The notes: generated by a model from the letters alone, not told the origin. Positions 36,347 through 46,839 are shown, numbered from the stretch's first letter. The stretch: 64,000 nt of DNA from Lingula anatina (GCF_001039355.2 NW_019775724.1:566061-630060), one strand, 5' to 3'. A program made the numbers and translations.

Positions 36347-38435
36347 AGGTAGTCTCCAGGGTGGCCAATATTGTGAAATGACCCGTATCTCTTGCGCTTG
36401 GTCACTGCATGAGTAGTTCTCGCGGTCGTGACGGCAAGGTCAGTCGCGGATAGCCAGTGGACGGTTTAGTCAGTGTACTCTCTAGTTCCTAATTGCCATA
36501 CGGTTTGGAATAGTAGTATAGGGTGGAAAATGCTCAGAATCTAATAATAGTACGGTCCCGAATAAACATACAGAGTGGAAATTTGTTGACCAAAAAGAAC
36601 TAGAAATCTATCACGTGTAAGAGTGCGACTGGATGTGATTGCATACTGCTGTCACAATCTAGAGTAAACACAGGGCGTCCCATGCTGGATTTCGCTTGAG
36701 TGTTAAAATGTGCCATTATACGTATGTGGTGCATGAACAGGTCTGGGGAAACTCGGATTTTTAATAAGAGTACAGTCTTGTATAAGGCCGTATAGTGTGG
36801 ATTATTTGTCCAAATAAATACCCGTACATGTAGGAACCAGATAGTATGTAAAACCATTGTGGACTTTTTGTCAGCTTAGGAAAGCTTAAAAGATATAAGT
36901 TTGTTTCTGTACATGTTTACGGTATACGGATTGGATATCAAGGTTTTTACGGTGTTCAAAGTGTTCAGAAGAGGAATAAACATTTTTTTCAGTATTCAAG
37001 CTGTTTGTTTTACAGAACGGCGCTTACACTGATATTCTAAAAGGGGGGGGGGGGGGTTACTGCCTATGTAATGACATTTGTCAAGATTGATAATATGGAA
37101 TTGGTCAAATGCATACGTGGAAATAAGATACGACATTCCCATACAAATGAATTACAGTCAAACACTTGGAAAACTGACCTGTTTTGCGTGTTATTTCTTT
37201 CAGCTGCATTCAAATAAAACCATGCTTTTTGTCTTCATTAATCAAATTGTCTCACTGACAAGAGATATCGATTATCGCTCCAAAAACTTAATACTAGTAA
37301 TGGGGATGGCTTACCGGAAATGTGGAATTGTATTGTTGAGAAGCGAGTGCGCAATTTTTGTTGTCGCATCTCGCATCTAAGACAATCAAGACTGTCGATC
37401 TAAGGTTTGTTCCTTTCATGAAATCAAAAGACGCTACACAGGCATTAAAGATACCCAAGATACATTAAAGGTAAATAACACAACAGTCGTTAAAAAGTTA
37501 TAGATTAACAAATATTTTTCGTATGCAATTTTCCCGTTTTTAAACCATACCCATATGATATGACTTGGTGTAACTAATAAAATGATAGATAATAATTGTT
37601 GAACGTAAAAAGTTTATGCTAATTTTAAGAGTGTGGGAGATTTTTAATTTATCTAGGTATATAACGGAAGCAAAGCCACTATTCTCTTCTAAAGCCCTGT
37701 CTTCGGCTTTCAGCATTTTAGAGACCTCGACTGACTTAACCCACAAGATGTAGTCGTGAAATTCTAGACTACATCGAGTATAAATCCGAGTTTTCCGAGA
37801 GATGCCACAAGGAAATGTCGAGTGAAGCGAGATATTTCTCGGTAGCGGCTGTAGGTTGCTCTCCATCTTCACTGAAACTTGGCTAAATGGACAGGCTTCA
37901 GTGTTCAGCATATCGCCACGGGCACATAACATCCCTGGGTATGTATCAAGAAAAAATGTATTCGTGATCAAGATTTTGATGAGCATTTATTCTTTTCGAA
38001 AAAAACATTCGTCAACGATCAGCTTAAGACCCCTACTTGCCACCGGTTTAAAATGTAATTGGTGGATAGCAGATCTCTTGGCGTGTTTTCATCATTTTAG
38101 CACCTCGTTTCACATATCAGAAATGTTTGATAATAATGAAATAAATAAATTATACATGCATGATAAAATGGTAAAATCGGGTTCGTTGTAAAAAAAAACT
38201 ACACGAGGCATTGCAAATGGGTGTCGTAAGCATCATGTTTCAGATCTCATCACATTTATATAATGCGATCAAAATGCAATGCTAGCATCATAAATCTCGG
38301 CTTACAGAAATGTTAAAGAACAATGTGGAGAAATTGAAACACTGAGCATTTAAATGCTTAAAGCACGAAGTACAGGAATACTCATTTTGCAAATTTGATT
38401 GTTTCAGCCGAAATAAACTCTTGCTAAAAATGTCA

Positions 38436-38436
38436 G

Positions 38437-38471
<35 letters not shown>

Positions 38472-38472
38472 G
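38436..38472 (+). repeat. (TAAA)n microsatellite
   Basis: About nine TAAA units. The paralogous site upstream of gene E is an N gap. Confidence 0.95.
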
Positions 38473-39201
38473 CAGTCGCTCGCATGAAAAAATGTAATAG
38501 GTAAAGAATCAAACAGAAATAGATATGCATGTACATGCTTGTCTTTCTCCAGATCCAACAATGCGGACTAATAATCTGCTTTGAGAATGTTAACATGGAT
38601 ATCGTTTTGTAAGATTCAAAACATGCTATAATCACATATGCCCATAACTTAAACTACAATTGTTTTCTTGAAAATCGGGCCATTGATTGAAACAAACAGA
38701 GGGTTTCCCGCGATCACCATACTCCTGGCATTTTGCCCTTGAGAAAATGGCAGCTTCAGACTTGCAGGGTGGAGTTTTCAGTTACACATGTACATGTATA
38801 TTCCTTTTTATAATAGCCTCTGTGTGCGCACGGTCACTATCTTTTAGGCATATCAGAAATGTTCGAGAACAAATAAATTTATAAAAACATACATGATAAA
38901 ATGATAAAATCCGTTTCGTTGTGAAGAAAATGCAATTCTGTGCAGTGAGTATCTTGTTTCAGACCTCATTACATTTATATAATGCGATTAAAACGTGCAC
39001 GTGATACTGGCATCACAAATCTCGGGTTACACGAGAGAAATGGACTATGCTGATGAAACCAAACACTGAGCATACATATATATGTATATAGAACTAGCTT
39101 ATAAGTTCCTACAAGTGGTCATTGATCCATGAGTTCATTTTTTTTTTTGGTATGTATAATCTCATCCCATCTCTACATACCGCAGTTCTGTCATTGTCTG
39201 G

Positions 39202-39274
39202 CTGTCCACGTTGACTTTAGACTATTTTGACAGAAGATTTTTTTAAATTTTAATCACATCTCTGCACACCAAAT
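39202..39274 (+). promoter_or_regulatory. Conserved 5' block before first exon 1a of gene F
   Basis: CTGTCCACGTTGACTTTAGA, then GACAGAAGATTTTTT and TAATCACATCTCTGCACACC lead to the start codon at 39275. Confidence 0.55.
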
Positions 39275-39733
39275 ATGAGCTCCTATTATGGAGGTGGTAA
39301 TCCCGTGGAATATGCCGTTAAACACGATGATGACCAATATTGGGGCGATTTATATGACACTATTCCTGGCGATTCCCCCCAAAATGGTAAGTTTACTTAC
39401 AAACATATTAAACACAATAAAAATCGAATTGGAAAGAAAGAGATCATATAAGCTGTAATAAACTTATCATGTTATTTTGTAACTACCTAGAAGTGGTGGT
39501 TGTGTCTTTGTATTTATGCTACTGTCCAAGTTGGCTTAAGAATTGGCAGGAAGATTTTTTTTTATTTCAATCACATCTCTGCACACTAAATATGCGTTCC
39601 TCTGGAGGTGGTAATCCCGTAGGATGTGCTGTGAAACACGATGATGACCAATATTGGGGAGATTTATATGACACTATTCCTGGCGATTTCCCCAAAAATG
39701 GTAAGTTTCCTTACAAACATATTACGGTCAGTA

Positions 39734-39770
<37 letters not shown>

Positions 39771-40153
39771 AAACCATATAACTCTAATACAAAATATTAT
39801 TTGATGTTTTAAATGAGTCCGTATATACCACGTTGCTGTGGTGTTTAGACAATTGGTGCCCATGTAACCTAAAACAATTTTCCGTCTTTTTCTGATTTCA
39901 TCATTGTTTTGTTTTTAAGAACGACGTGCACAAGGGAGTGACATAAGTGGAACGGCCGGAAAACTAACTGTAAAACTGAAGCTGATGGCAGCCTTGGCAC
40001 TTCTTTTGATAGTCAGTGGAATAACTGGAATCGTGGTGTCGGGCAAGTAGCAGAAGTTTCTCGAAACAAATTGGAAAAAGCTTTTTTTCTGAAATAACAA
40101 AGTAATACAAACAACATATACGCGTTTCTGGAAAAATTATTATTATTAGTATG

Positions 40154-40186
<33 letters not shown>

Positions 40187-43100
40187 GAAGGAAATCATTT
40201 ACAGTGCCTCTTTATCGTTGATATATGTCACCAAAGAATTAACGTCAACATGTACTTTAAAAGAACATTTTGCCCAATAATGCACGCTATTCCTATTATA
40301 TCCAACAATATTCGCTTTCAGAACTTGCCAGTAAATCAAGTAAATCAAGCGAAGTAAGAATTGGTAAGTCTCATGGACATGGGCGTCAGCGATTCATATC
40401 AAATAACATTAAGCATAGGTATATGTTTTACAGTAGTTTGTCTTCTTTTAATTTATTGAAAATATTATATTAAATAAAATACAGTAATAAAAATTCGTGT
40501 GCTCTGTGGGAAAAATAAATACCTTTTAAAGAGGGTTTTATTTCTATGAATTTTGTAATCTCTTTAACTACCTTTATTTCTAGGTTTTACAAGATCTTCT
40601 TTCAACTTTTCCACTCCGGATAACATCAATTATTCTATCAAGTTTCCCATATCTGATCTCTCCAGACGGGACCGTGTTCGTTTTGACGTGAGAGGTAAGA
40701 TATATTTAAAGTCTAGATCTTGATTTAAGGAGGTCCTATTATATTTTGGCAAAATCCCCATATAACTAAATTTAATAAACGTGACGCTTTTCGGGACGCT
40801 ACCTCTGAAAGACTAGCTGCATCAACCCCCCAATTTTTTTCATATTCTTTACTCATATGGTGAGCAGATTTTGTCTTACAGTTTTTTCAAAAACGCTAGG
40901 ACAGAAATGGTGTTTCTCTAAAACAAAAGTTAAAAACTTCCCAAATGCCGTGCACTTTTCCTCCAGTGCACGTCAGGTGCACTGCTTGCCTTTGCGTTAA
41001 ACTTAACCAGCCGCGGCCACATTTTTTTACGTTTCCGGGAGTAAACGAAGTAGACTCCCTATTTTTGTTTATGTTTTACCATGGCAACGAGATGACGTCA
41101 CTGGGCAGGAATGAGCATGTCGATCTAATGTTTATGTATTGGCATGGCAACGGATGACGACAAAAGCAGGGCAGAGAACGACGTAGAGGCAGACGTAGCA
41201 TTAGTTCGTCTCATTTACGTGACGTTAATTGTGCAAGAAATACTGGCCATGCGTCAAAGGTATTGCACAGGGTGTATTGCCGACCATGGTTCCAAAAAGC
41301 ATCACATGGATGGGTGTATGGCCGACTGGTCGGTTTCGGTACATACTTACTTCACCAGGGCAAAAGCTGCTGTGAGCCATGGGGCAATACTGAAGGCCTA
41401 CAAGTTGCTGAAACAAAAACTGAAGCAGCAAGAGCATACATACATTCTTTCCGTCATCATGACTGCATCGTTGCTGGAAGATTTTGGCAAAGACGTTGAT
41501 GATCCGAACCATGTGTTAGTCCCTGACACCGCCCCCGCCAGAATGGCCCACAATGCACGTAGTCTGCAGGAGAAGTGTGAGATAACAGTCTCACACAACC
41601 TGGATGTCACCAACGTGACAAATGTACTGATTTTAGCACACAGGATGGGGTGCACGTCCCTCCGGACGTGGTGCCTAGATTTCATTGTGAAGAATATTGC
41701 TTCTATAAGCAACAGGACCTTGTCACCCGTTTACAGGGATCCATTGTTGGGCCGGCTACTTGTGGAGCAGTTTGCCTGGAGATGCAGCGATCTACAAGAA
41801 GAGGTCAGTTATCTATTAATTCAACTATCTTTACATATGTAAATAATGTTAAAATTACTATACTATTTATCTAGTGCTTGTATATACAGTGCTAAGAATA
41901 TTAATGTTTTAGTTGTAGTCATATGTTGTAATACGATGGTGTGCAATGCGTAATTGAATACTTTTTTCTTGTAAAAAGGTGGAGCCTTATGCTGGTGGGA
42001 CGGCGATGGAAGGAATGCCCGAGGAAGAAGATGTGGCGGTGGAGATGTCCGTAGAAGAAGAAAATGTGGCGGGGGAGATGTCCGTGGAAGAATATGTGGC
42101 GGAGGAGATGTCCGTAGAAGAAGAAGATGTGGCGGAGAAGATGTCCGTGGAAGAAGATGTGGCGGGGGAGATGTCCGTGGAAGAAGAAGATGTGGCGGAG
42201 GAGATGTCCGTGGAAGAAGAAGATGTGGCGGAGGAGATGTCTGTGGAAGAAGAAGATGTGGAGGAGGAGATGTCCGTGGAAGAAGATGTGGCGGAGCAGT
42301 AAGAAATGACAATGGTAATATATATAAGGGGGAGTGAGGGGGGGGGTATTAATGAAGTGTGTATCCTTTTTCTTTGTTACCTCCGCCAAAGAGGTTATGT
42401 TTTCACCCCTGTTTGTCTGTCTGTCTGTCTGTTTGTCATCAACATAACTCAAAAAGTTATGGATGAATTTCGATGGAATTTTCAGGATAGGTCAGAAATG
42501 GGTTAACTTAGAAGTGATTAGTTTTTGGTGGTGATCTGGATCAATATTCAATCAATAATCAAAAATAAAAAACTAAGTTATGTAGCGATTTTGATGAAAC
42601 TGTCAGAAGTGAGCCAAGGAACAGATGATTAGTTTTTGGTGGTGATCCGGATCAATAATCAATAAGAAAAAAATAAAAAAAAAACTAAGTGGGCCAAGGA
42701 ATAGATTATTTGTTTTTGGTGGTGATCCGGATCAATAATCAATCAATAATCGATCAATAATCAATTATCAATAATCAAAAAACTAAATCATTATAGAATA
42801 AAATTAAGGGTTGAAACGACATTGGGTGGAGACTTGGCTGCCTTGGCGGAGGTCTGCGCTCTCGGAGTACATTTCTAGTTAAACATAAAAAAGCCTAATA
42901 TAAGCTGTATAATTTAATGATAACAAGGTAATCAGTCGATGTTTTTTATTATTTCAGATTAGGTTATGATAAATGAAGACGCCCAGCATAAACTAGCAGA
43001 AATATGGGAATTTATTTGTCTGACACGAGCAACAAACTTTATGTTATAGACTACTGAAATTATTATGTACTTTTATATTAGGCCCCTATGTAGCTATTAA

Positions 43101-46007
43101 AGTATGATTGTTGACAAGAAAATGGTGTTATCGATGATTAAAACGTTGAAGGGGAGGTTAAATGGGTAACGATATGTGTGAGCTATGCAGTCGAATATTG
43201 ATTAGTTTAATGTTACAACTCATAGAATATGATAACTTGAGACAGTGATGCAAAAGTCAACCATTGCAACGTCGGCTTATCTTGATAAAGTACCTGATGT
43301 ATTTATCGATGAGCAGTATACATCGTTTTCGACGCAAGAAATAGTGCTGCATCCTTGCCAAACTTTTGTAATAGGAAATAAAATATCGATGGTGTATAAC
43401 ACGTATACCCGAAAGTATACCCGACAAGTAGATTAATGCCAATTTTACTTCTGGACATGTACGAGACACATCTAAAACGCCCTTTTACCGCTCTTTTAGC
43501 GAGATCCACTAGCGGGATCAGGAAAAACAATGTGGATTAAAAGGTTGTTATCAAATGCCGCTACATTGATTTCACCGCCGCCACAAAATATATTTTACTG
43601 TTACGATATCTGGCAACCGCTCTTTGATGAAATGCAGAGTGAACACCCCGAAACAGTAACATATATCATCACTTCTGGGTAGGGTACCAGGGCCGTAGCC
43701 TGAGCAAAATGCCGGGGGGGGGGGGGGGGGCCAGGGGTATAGAAGACACAAGGGGGCGAAGCCCGANGGATCAATAATCAATAAGAAAAAAATTTAAAAA
43801 AAACTAAGTGGGCCAAGGAATAGATTATTTGTTTTTGGTGGTGATCCGGATCAATAATCAATCAATAATCGATCAATAATAAATTATCAATAATCAAAAA
43901 ACTAAATCATTATAGAATAAAATTAAGGGTTGAAACGACATTGGGTGGAGACTTGGCTGCCTTGGCGGAGGTCTGCGCTCTCGGAGTACATTTCTAGTTA
44001 AACATAAAAAAGCCTAATATAAGCTGTATAATTTAATGATAACAAGGTAATCAGTCGATGTTTTTTATTATTTCAGATTAGGTTATGATAAATGAAGACG
44101 CCCAGCATAAACTAGCAGAAATATGGGAATTTATTTGTCTGACACGAGCAACAAACTTTATGTTATAGACTACTGAAATTATTATGTACTTTTATATTAT
44201 GTAGCTATTAAAGTATGATTGTTGACAAGAAAATGGTGTTATCGATGATTAAAACGTTGAAGGGGAGGTTAAATGGGTAACGATATGTGTGAGCTATGCA
44301 GTCGAATATTGATTAGTTTAATGTTACAACTCATAGAATATGATAACTTGAGACAGTGATGCAAAAGTCAACCATTGCAACGTCGGCTTATCTTGATAAA
44401 GTACCTGATGTATTTATCGATGAGCAGTATACATCGTTTTCGACGCAAGAAATAGTGCTGCATCCTTGCCAAACTTTTGTAATAGGAAATAAAATATCGA
44501 TGGTGTATAACACGTGGTAAAAGTTATAAAGTATACCCGACAAGTAGATTAATGCCAATTTTACTTCTGGACATGTACGAGACACATCTAAAACGCCCTT
44601 TTACCGCTCTTTTAGCGAGATCCACTAGCGGGATCAGGAAAAACAATGTGGATTAAAAGGTTGTTATCAAATGCCGCTACATTGATTTCACCGCCGCCAC
44701 AAAATATATTTTACTGTTACCGCTCTTTGATGAAATGCAGAGTGAACACCCCGAAACAGTAACATATATCATCACTTCTGGGTAGGGTACCAGGGCCGTA
44801 GCCTGAGCAAAATGCCGGGGGGGGGGGGGGCCAGTANGTGGGAGGGGGTGTCCCCCTCCCACGGTGTGGAAAATTTTTAAAAAACTGTATGTATAATACT
44901 GCATTCTGGTGCATTTTTACTGTTAATTATTGCTCAATCAGAAGTCAGAAATTGTGGGTTCATTTTGCCATAAGTAGCCTACAGTCATTTTTTTCAACAC
45001 AACACGCCAATTGGCTTGGGGGATAGCTCCCTAAGGGAGGGTGAGCTTTTTGGCATGAAGTGAGTTGGCTAAAAACAGTAGGCCTACTCCTTTGTTAACA
45101 GATTGTTGAATGATTGTCTAGTGGCCATGAGTGCATTTTCTCACAGAATTGATACCAACTTTGCAATTTTTTTTTTTACCTTTGTCATTATTTTTTTTTG
45201 CACCTCAAATCCCGGGGGGGGGGGGGGGCAGCTGCTCTTCAGTCTAGCTTGACATTTAGGCTAACTGTTAACTCATATGCTAACTGAACTCATTGTAAAA
45301 ACTAGGCCTACCAACCTGAGTATTAACATCAAAATTGGATTCTACAACCCCTTAAACATAAGAAAAGACATATGACGCACTAAAGTACCTTTTATTGTTG
45401 TTGATGAAAGGTAGGCCGTTTTGGCCGTCATTTTGAAAATTGTCATTTCTCCTACCTAAATAGTTGGAGAAATTATTGATTGTCATATTTGTGTTCAGCA
45501 TCAAATTTCGCCACATGGGCAACACCTGTCATGATTTTTAATAGATTTACACTACCCTAGCAAAACATAAGGGTATGTTGTCTGATGTTCTAGTATGTTT
45601 GTCATTCATTTTTAATTTAAACTATTCTGTTTCAATTTTCAGGCGAGGAAGTATACATTAATATCAGAGAGCGTGGAAAAGATGTTTTCACATTCATAAT
45701 CACCTGCTGTTACCAGCACTCCTCCACTTCGAGTATCTATCCCGCCGTGGTATTAAATATCCCGGGCATATACGACCGCTACGCCCATATAAGTGGTTTT
45801 GTAAGTCGCGACCTCATAAGTTCAGAGAAATATTATCCCTTCTGGTTAAAATGGAATGCGACGGCGTCCACTATAGTCATTGGACGAGGCACTGTCCCCG
45901 GATTGCAAACGAGCATGTGGTGGGACAAGGAACAATTTAATGAGGTGACGGAAATACACGCTGTCACAGGATTCGGTTACACAGCTGACTGGATCGTGTA
46001 CAACTAA
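39275..46007 (+). CDS. Array gene F: type II membrane protein with two alternative first exons
   Basis: First exon 1a (39275-39386) or 1b (39592-39700) can join exon 2 (39920-40042), exon 3 (40322-40363), exon 4 (40584-40694) and exon 5 (45643-46007). All are phase 1, giving 250 or 249 residues. Both tails contain DDDQYWGDLYDTIPGD. The TM exon reads KLMAALALLLIVSGITGIVV. Exon 2 ends in CGG followed by GCAAGT, a GC donor where gene E has GT. Exon 3 is lengthened to 42 nt by an AAATCAAGT repeat. The ectodomain has FSTPDNINYSIKF, the Cys pair, a variable stretch (SSTSSIYPAVVLNIPG), FWLKWNATASTIVIGRG and TGFGYTADWIVYN. WWDKEQ replaces RWDKEQ. Intron 4 is about 4.9 kb and houses another gene on the same strand, so correct splicing across it should be confirmed. 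Confidence 0.83.
39522..39591 (+). promoter_or_regulatory. Second conserved 5' block, before first exon 1b of gene F
   Basis: CTGTCCAAGTTGGCTTAAGA then ATTGGCAGGAAGATTTTT and CAATCACATCTCTGCACACT. A tandem duplication of about 320 bp has copied block and exon together, suggesting two promoters. Confidence 0.6.
40138..40187 (+). repeat. (ATT)n microsatellite in intron 2 of gene F
   Basis: An interrupted ATT run. The paralogous position in gene E (about 33956-33975) has a shorter run. Confidence 0.95.
41074..41100 (+). promoter_or_regulatory. X-box-like plus CRE composite upstream of the nested gene
   Basis: GTTTTACCATGGCAAC resembles an RFX X-box, and four bases later comes the palindromic CRE TGACGTCA at 41093-41100, 43 bp before the start codon. 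A weaker copy of the arrangement (CATGGCAACGGATGACGACA) overlaps the start codon. Function is inferred from motif alone. Confidence 0.4.
41144..42302 (+). CDS. Nested intronic gene: Cys/His cluster, BACK-like region, acidic repeat tail
   Basis: Two exons, 41144-41803 and 41979-42302 (TAA), joined in phase 0, give 327 residues. The intron is GTCAGT to AAAAAG. Residues about 40-60 hold CTGCIADHGSKKHHMDGC, a possible zinc-binding cluster of C-x2-C, His residues and a final Cys. Residues about 140-195 resemble the helix pair where a BTB domain runs into a BACK domain (LQEKCEITVSHNL, NVLILAHRMGCTSLRTWCLDF). A full BTB core is not visible. Exon 2 encodes about eight units of MSVEEEDVAEE type, 10 or 11 residues each, ending in Gln. 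The gene sits inside intron 4 of gene F on the same strand. Sequence flanking it matches intron 4 of gene E, so it arrived by insertion after the E/F duplication, or was lost from E. The family is not recognised. Confidence 0.65.
42018..42299 (+). repeat. Coding minisatellite of 30/33-bp units
   Basis: The unit is GATGTGGCGGAGGAGATGTC then CGTGGAAGAAGAA, repeated about eight times with 3-bp length steps. All steps keep the acidic frame open. Open frames on the other strand (Pro/His-rich) and in the shifted frame are by-products of this composition. Confidence 0.9.
42377..42881 (+). mobile_element. CCTCCGCCAAGG-type interspersed element
   Basis: Starts TTACCTCCGCCAAAGAGG, followed by (GTCT)n, AACTCAAAAAGTTATGGATG, TTTTCAGGATAGGTCAGA and repeated GTGGTGATCCGGATCAATAA blocks. 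It ends CCTTGGCGGAGGTCTGCGC, TTTCTAGTTA. Internal blocks are repeated three times, making it longer than the copy at 25668. Its 3' part is duplicated again at 43768-43999. Confidence 0.85.
42649..44836 (+). repeat. Tandem duplication of about 1.1 kb (42649-43734 and 43768-44834)
   Basis: The two copies are almost identical. Small differences include loss of GGCCCC near 44206, CGTATACCC replaced by GTGGTAAAAGTT near 44514, and loss of GATATCTGGCAA near 44720. Both copies end in GCCTGAGCAAAATGCC plus poly-G. An N lies at each junction. Confidence 0.9.
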
Positions 46008-46238
46008 ACGGCTTGGTTTGGAAGATAGTTGTCTAATAACGCTTTATCCAAACCCAATAATTTTTTTAGAGGTGCAAACAAGGTCACAGACACAGGGACG
46101 CTCTTAAAAATACTAAGTGCACAAATTTGCAAACTACGTTTGATTATTTTAGGTTCTCACGTGAAGAAGTTTGTATCAAAGTTCCACTCTCCTGGAACCA
46201 TGGAAAATCAAAAGTAATTCATTTTCTAACCCGAAAAA

Positions 46239-46818
46239 GGAACATACGTTACTGGCACAAATGCAAAAAGTTTTGTTTTACTCACTTTGAAAATTCAATA
46301 ATCACTGGTTTTGTTCTTTTATTTATCTCCCACAAATATAACGTTGTGAAAAACTATGATAATCTTCTGTATAGAACAGTTAACTGTTTTGAGCGACTTT
46401 AGTTTGCTTGTCATTGAAAAGACGGGGAAATACGCCCTACCGATAGTAAAATAAGCATTAAATAAACTATTTTTCTTCTTGTGAACCAAATATTATATCA
46501 GAAATATCAAACTACATGTATATCATGGAATCACAAAATATTTTTCGGCCAGGAACAGAAAACAGTGTTTTCTATTGCACCAAGTACTTGCATAAAATGA
46601 AACTTTCTGACAATTTTCTGGGGAACATACGTTACTTAGTATTAGCCATGACGCAAAGCCCCTTGAGTTACAGTTTGAATACATGTATTAAAAAAAGGCC
46701 AACCTTACGTCATGTGTAATTTACCTTACTGTGACTGAATCACGACAAATTAAATCGGAACGCGGTATAAAAATTAAATAAAAATGACCCGGACATACGT
46801 TACCGGAACATACGTTAC
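46239..46818 (+). repeat. Four copies of GGAACATACGTTAC
   Basis: Copies at 46239-46252, 46622-46635, 46791-46803 (one base shorter) and 46805-46818, all in the same orientation. The last two are nearly contiguous and end 21 bp before the Harbinger-type element. Confidence 0.8.
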
Positions 46819-46839
46819 CATTTAGAACTCTTTACATAA

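Larger units (their letters stand above)
35843..39201. other. Intergenic region between E and F
   Basis: The 3' flank of E (35930-36170) is paralogous to 48080-48570. 36950-37450 is paralogous to 48990-49440, and 37970-38900 is paralogous to 31874-33190. It also contains a foldback MITE, a poly-G tract (about 37038-37057) and a TAAA microsatellite. No independent gene is seen. Confidence 0.65.
42303..45642. other. Remainder of expanded intron 4 of gene F
   Basis: It holds a CCTCCGCCAAGG-type element, a 1.1-kb tandem duplication, poly-G tracts (43716-43732, about 44817-44832, 45214-45228) and single Ns at 43767 and 44837. No further coding exon is convincing until exon 5 of gene F. Confidence 0.6.

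Noticed and set aside
42127-42309. Plus-strand frame with Trp/Arg/Lys repeats
   Set aside because: Shifted frame of the same minisatellite, with no start or splice context of its own.
41863-42452. Long minus-strand frames rich in Pro, His, Phe and Leu
   Set aside because: They are the antisense of the acidic coding minisatellite; their repeats follow from its composition. The plus-strand frame has the splice-consistent partner exon.
43245-44585. Short frames repeated in both copies of the 1.1-kb duplication
   Set aside because: No recognisable domain, and frames are changed by small indels between the copies; repetition reflects the duplication, not selection.
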